A stretch of 64,000 bases of DNA from Acanthornis magna (Eukaryota; Chordata; Aves; Passeriformes; Acanthizidae): positions 310,001 through 374,000 of the forward strand of contig JAWUZG010000361.1 of assembly GCA_036785705.1 (NCBI GenBank), read 5' to 3'. Positions 62,501-64,000 of this stretch are shown one piece after another. The position numbers and the translations under genes are program-made. The notes under the pieces are model-generated. The model saw only the letters and a program-made list of their open reading frames with translations, was not told the origin of the DNA and did not search any database. The first letter of the stretch is position 1. The number at the start of each line of letters is the position of its first letter.

Positions 62501-64000
62501 CTTGGGAAGCATAAGTGAATATGCAGCTACGTGTTTCGCAAACAAAATATTTCTCCTAAGATGAAAATGAGAGTAACTCATTTCACAAGAAATGATCAGG
62601 CAATGCATGAAGCCTGGCATGAGTCCACCCTATCAAAGCCCAACAACCCTGCTGCACACTGAACTCTTCTGCTTTGTGGACCAGAATCAGATCCACAGTA
62701 CAAAGGTCCAACAACTGTGAAGTCAAAAGGGCAGAATTTTTTCCTTAACTCAAAATTTTCTTTGTTATATGCTACAAAGTCATGTCCTTTCTGCTATTTT
62801 TCTGCGCACTGTATTTGTTCTGTCCTCTCCCAGGATCTCACTGATCTCAAAGTGTGTTTGTATGATGCTTGATGCGTGAGGACCACATGGCCATATGTCC
62901 TATAATGCAGATTTATAAGTGTATATATATAGGTTAATTGAACTAAAATAAACTCCAGTCCCCCAGCAGCAGTACATACCCATGAGCAAATTGTATGTTC
63001 CGTAAAACACTGCTTGTGACTTTTAAAGACCCTTTGTTAAATTGTTCTTTTTATTTCAGGAATATTTCTTTGAAAGTCTTCTTTGAAATATGAGGCATAT
63101 TTGCATGAGTTATGTCACTTTTCCTTTTTCTACATTACCAGTTCTTTATACATTTCTATCTGCATGATATCTCTTTAAATCTGATAGTTCTTTCATTCAT
63201 TTATTTTTTTATCTCTAATATTATCATCAAACTTTCATTTTCTGCCTCTGGTTCCTTTCTTTATCTCCTTTGCCACAGAGAGATCATAATCCCACATTAT
63301 TAATTATCTGACAGTGATATTGAAGAAGCTATTGCTGCTTATGTAATAGGAAAATCTAATTATTTTAATAAAGATATGATTGACTCCATCAGGTGATACC
63401 TTGGTCTGATTTTCTAGGACATTAACTCAGCAGAACTCTTACAGTCCCAATCTCTGTGGCTGATGGTAACATGGCACCATAACCTGCTCCTGTAAATCTA
63501 CCAGCAGGAACAGATTCCAACATTTTGCCCTAAGAGCCAAACACTACAGTCTCTGCATATCTTTTTATGAAACAGAAGTAGTTATTAGAGTTACCAAATA
63601 AATTCAGAGCTCCAGGGACTGGCAGCGACATTTTAATTTGTCAAGTGGGATAGAAATTTAAAGCTGGTTTTACCCTGAACAATCGACAAGATATTTACAA
63701 AATTAAAGAAACAAAAGAATGCTTCCACCAAGACACAATTTCTCATTCTAATGCTCTGCCTGTACTATCATTGCTTTCAAAATGAAGAGTACACAGCACA
63801 GCACCTACTTTTATATTAGTCTCCATTTATTGTTCTCTTGTATTAGATGAACAATTCCTATGGACATTTTCACCCAAGTTTCTCAAACATTAACCATGTG
63901 GGGAAGCTTATTATTCCCATTTTACAAATGAGAAGACTGTGGAGCTAACATTATATGTGATCCAAAAACACCAGAAAATGGTGACTTGTCTGCCTTTCAT
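56545..64000. other. AT-rich non-coding DNA to the window end
   Basis: I recognise no gene, RNA or named repeat. A-rich runs occur at about 57800-57818 and 61285-61296. Small clusters of CpG at about 58054-58115 and 61500-61610 are too weak to call islands. Open frames of up to 119 codons have no recognisable domains. Confidence 0.55.

Noticed and set aside
1..64000. CRISPR array, phage or bacterial operon
   Set aside because: There are no regularly spaced identical repeats, no dense gene runs, and the CR1 elements place the sequence in a vertebrate nuclear genome.
1..64000. Intact endogenous retrovirus
   Set aside because: I saw no long terminal repeat pair and no gag, protease or integrase motifs; the only reverse-transcriptase remnants are of CR1 type.

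Overview
The window looks like vertebrate nuclear DNA, most probably from a bird. It is AT-rich and sparse in repeats, has no long open reading frames, and carries short simple repeats and A-runs. Its only recognisable interspersed repeats are CR1-type LINEs. The clearest copy (about 13.97-15.32 kb) ends in the ATTCTGTG octamer repeat that marks CR1 3' ends in birds. The species cannot be named from the sequence alone. No prokaryotic gene organisation, CRISPR array, rRNA, tRNA or intact endogenous retrovirus was recognised.

Layout. 1-13.4 kb: AT-rich non-coding DNA, with a 16-bp palindrome at 5.6 kb and a weak membrane-segment reading frame at 8.0-8.3 kb (minus strand). 13.45-15.32 kb: a patch with a 21-bp minisatellite, running directly into a dead CR1 copy with reverse-transcriptase remnants. 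18.38-19.01 kb: an older CR1 3' part. 22.48-22.54 kb: an ATGCATATCTG array with a POU-type palindrome. 28.37-29.02 kb: an old minus-strand CR1 scrap, a purine tract, and a compact CpG-dense patch that ends at a good splice-donor consensus. 35.4-36.9 kb: two CR1 3' scraps in opposite orientation. 43.25-43.47 kb: a short tandem repeat joined to another CR1 3' end. 46.06-46.99 kb: a GC-richer patch followed by an ancient CR1 coding-region fragment. 47-64 kb: mostly featureless non-coding DNA, with a perfect 14-bp inverted repeat at 53.4 kb and a 19-bp tandem duplication at 56.5 kb.

No complete gene is supported. The longest open frames (152-159 codons) lie in locally GC-richer patches and match no family I know; one runs into the CR1 reverse-transcriptase frame. 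The window is best read as a large intron or intergenic stretch. Spliced exons could still be hidden in it, and the best places to look are 28.66-29.02 kb (+), 41.45-41.72 kb (-) and 7.96-8.31 kb (-). I found no convincing new biological system. The most testable leads are the CpG patch with its donor site, the POU palindrome array, the Otx-type palindrome, the 14-bp hairpin, and the junction between the minisatellite frame and the CR1 frame.
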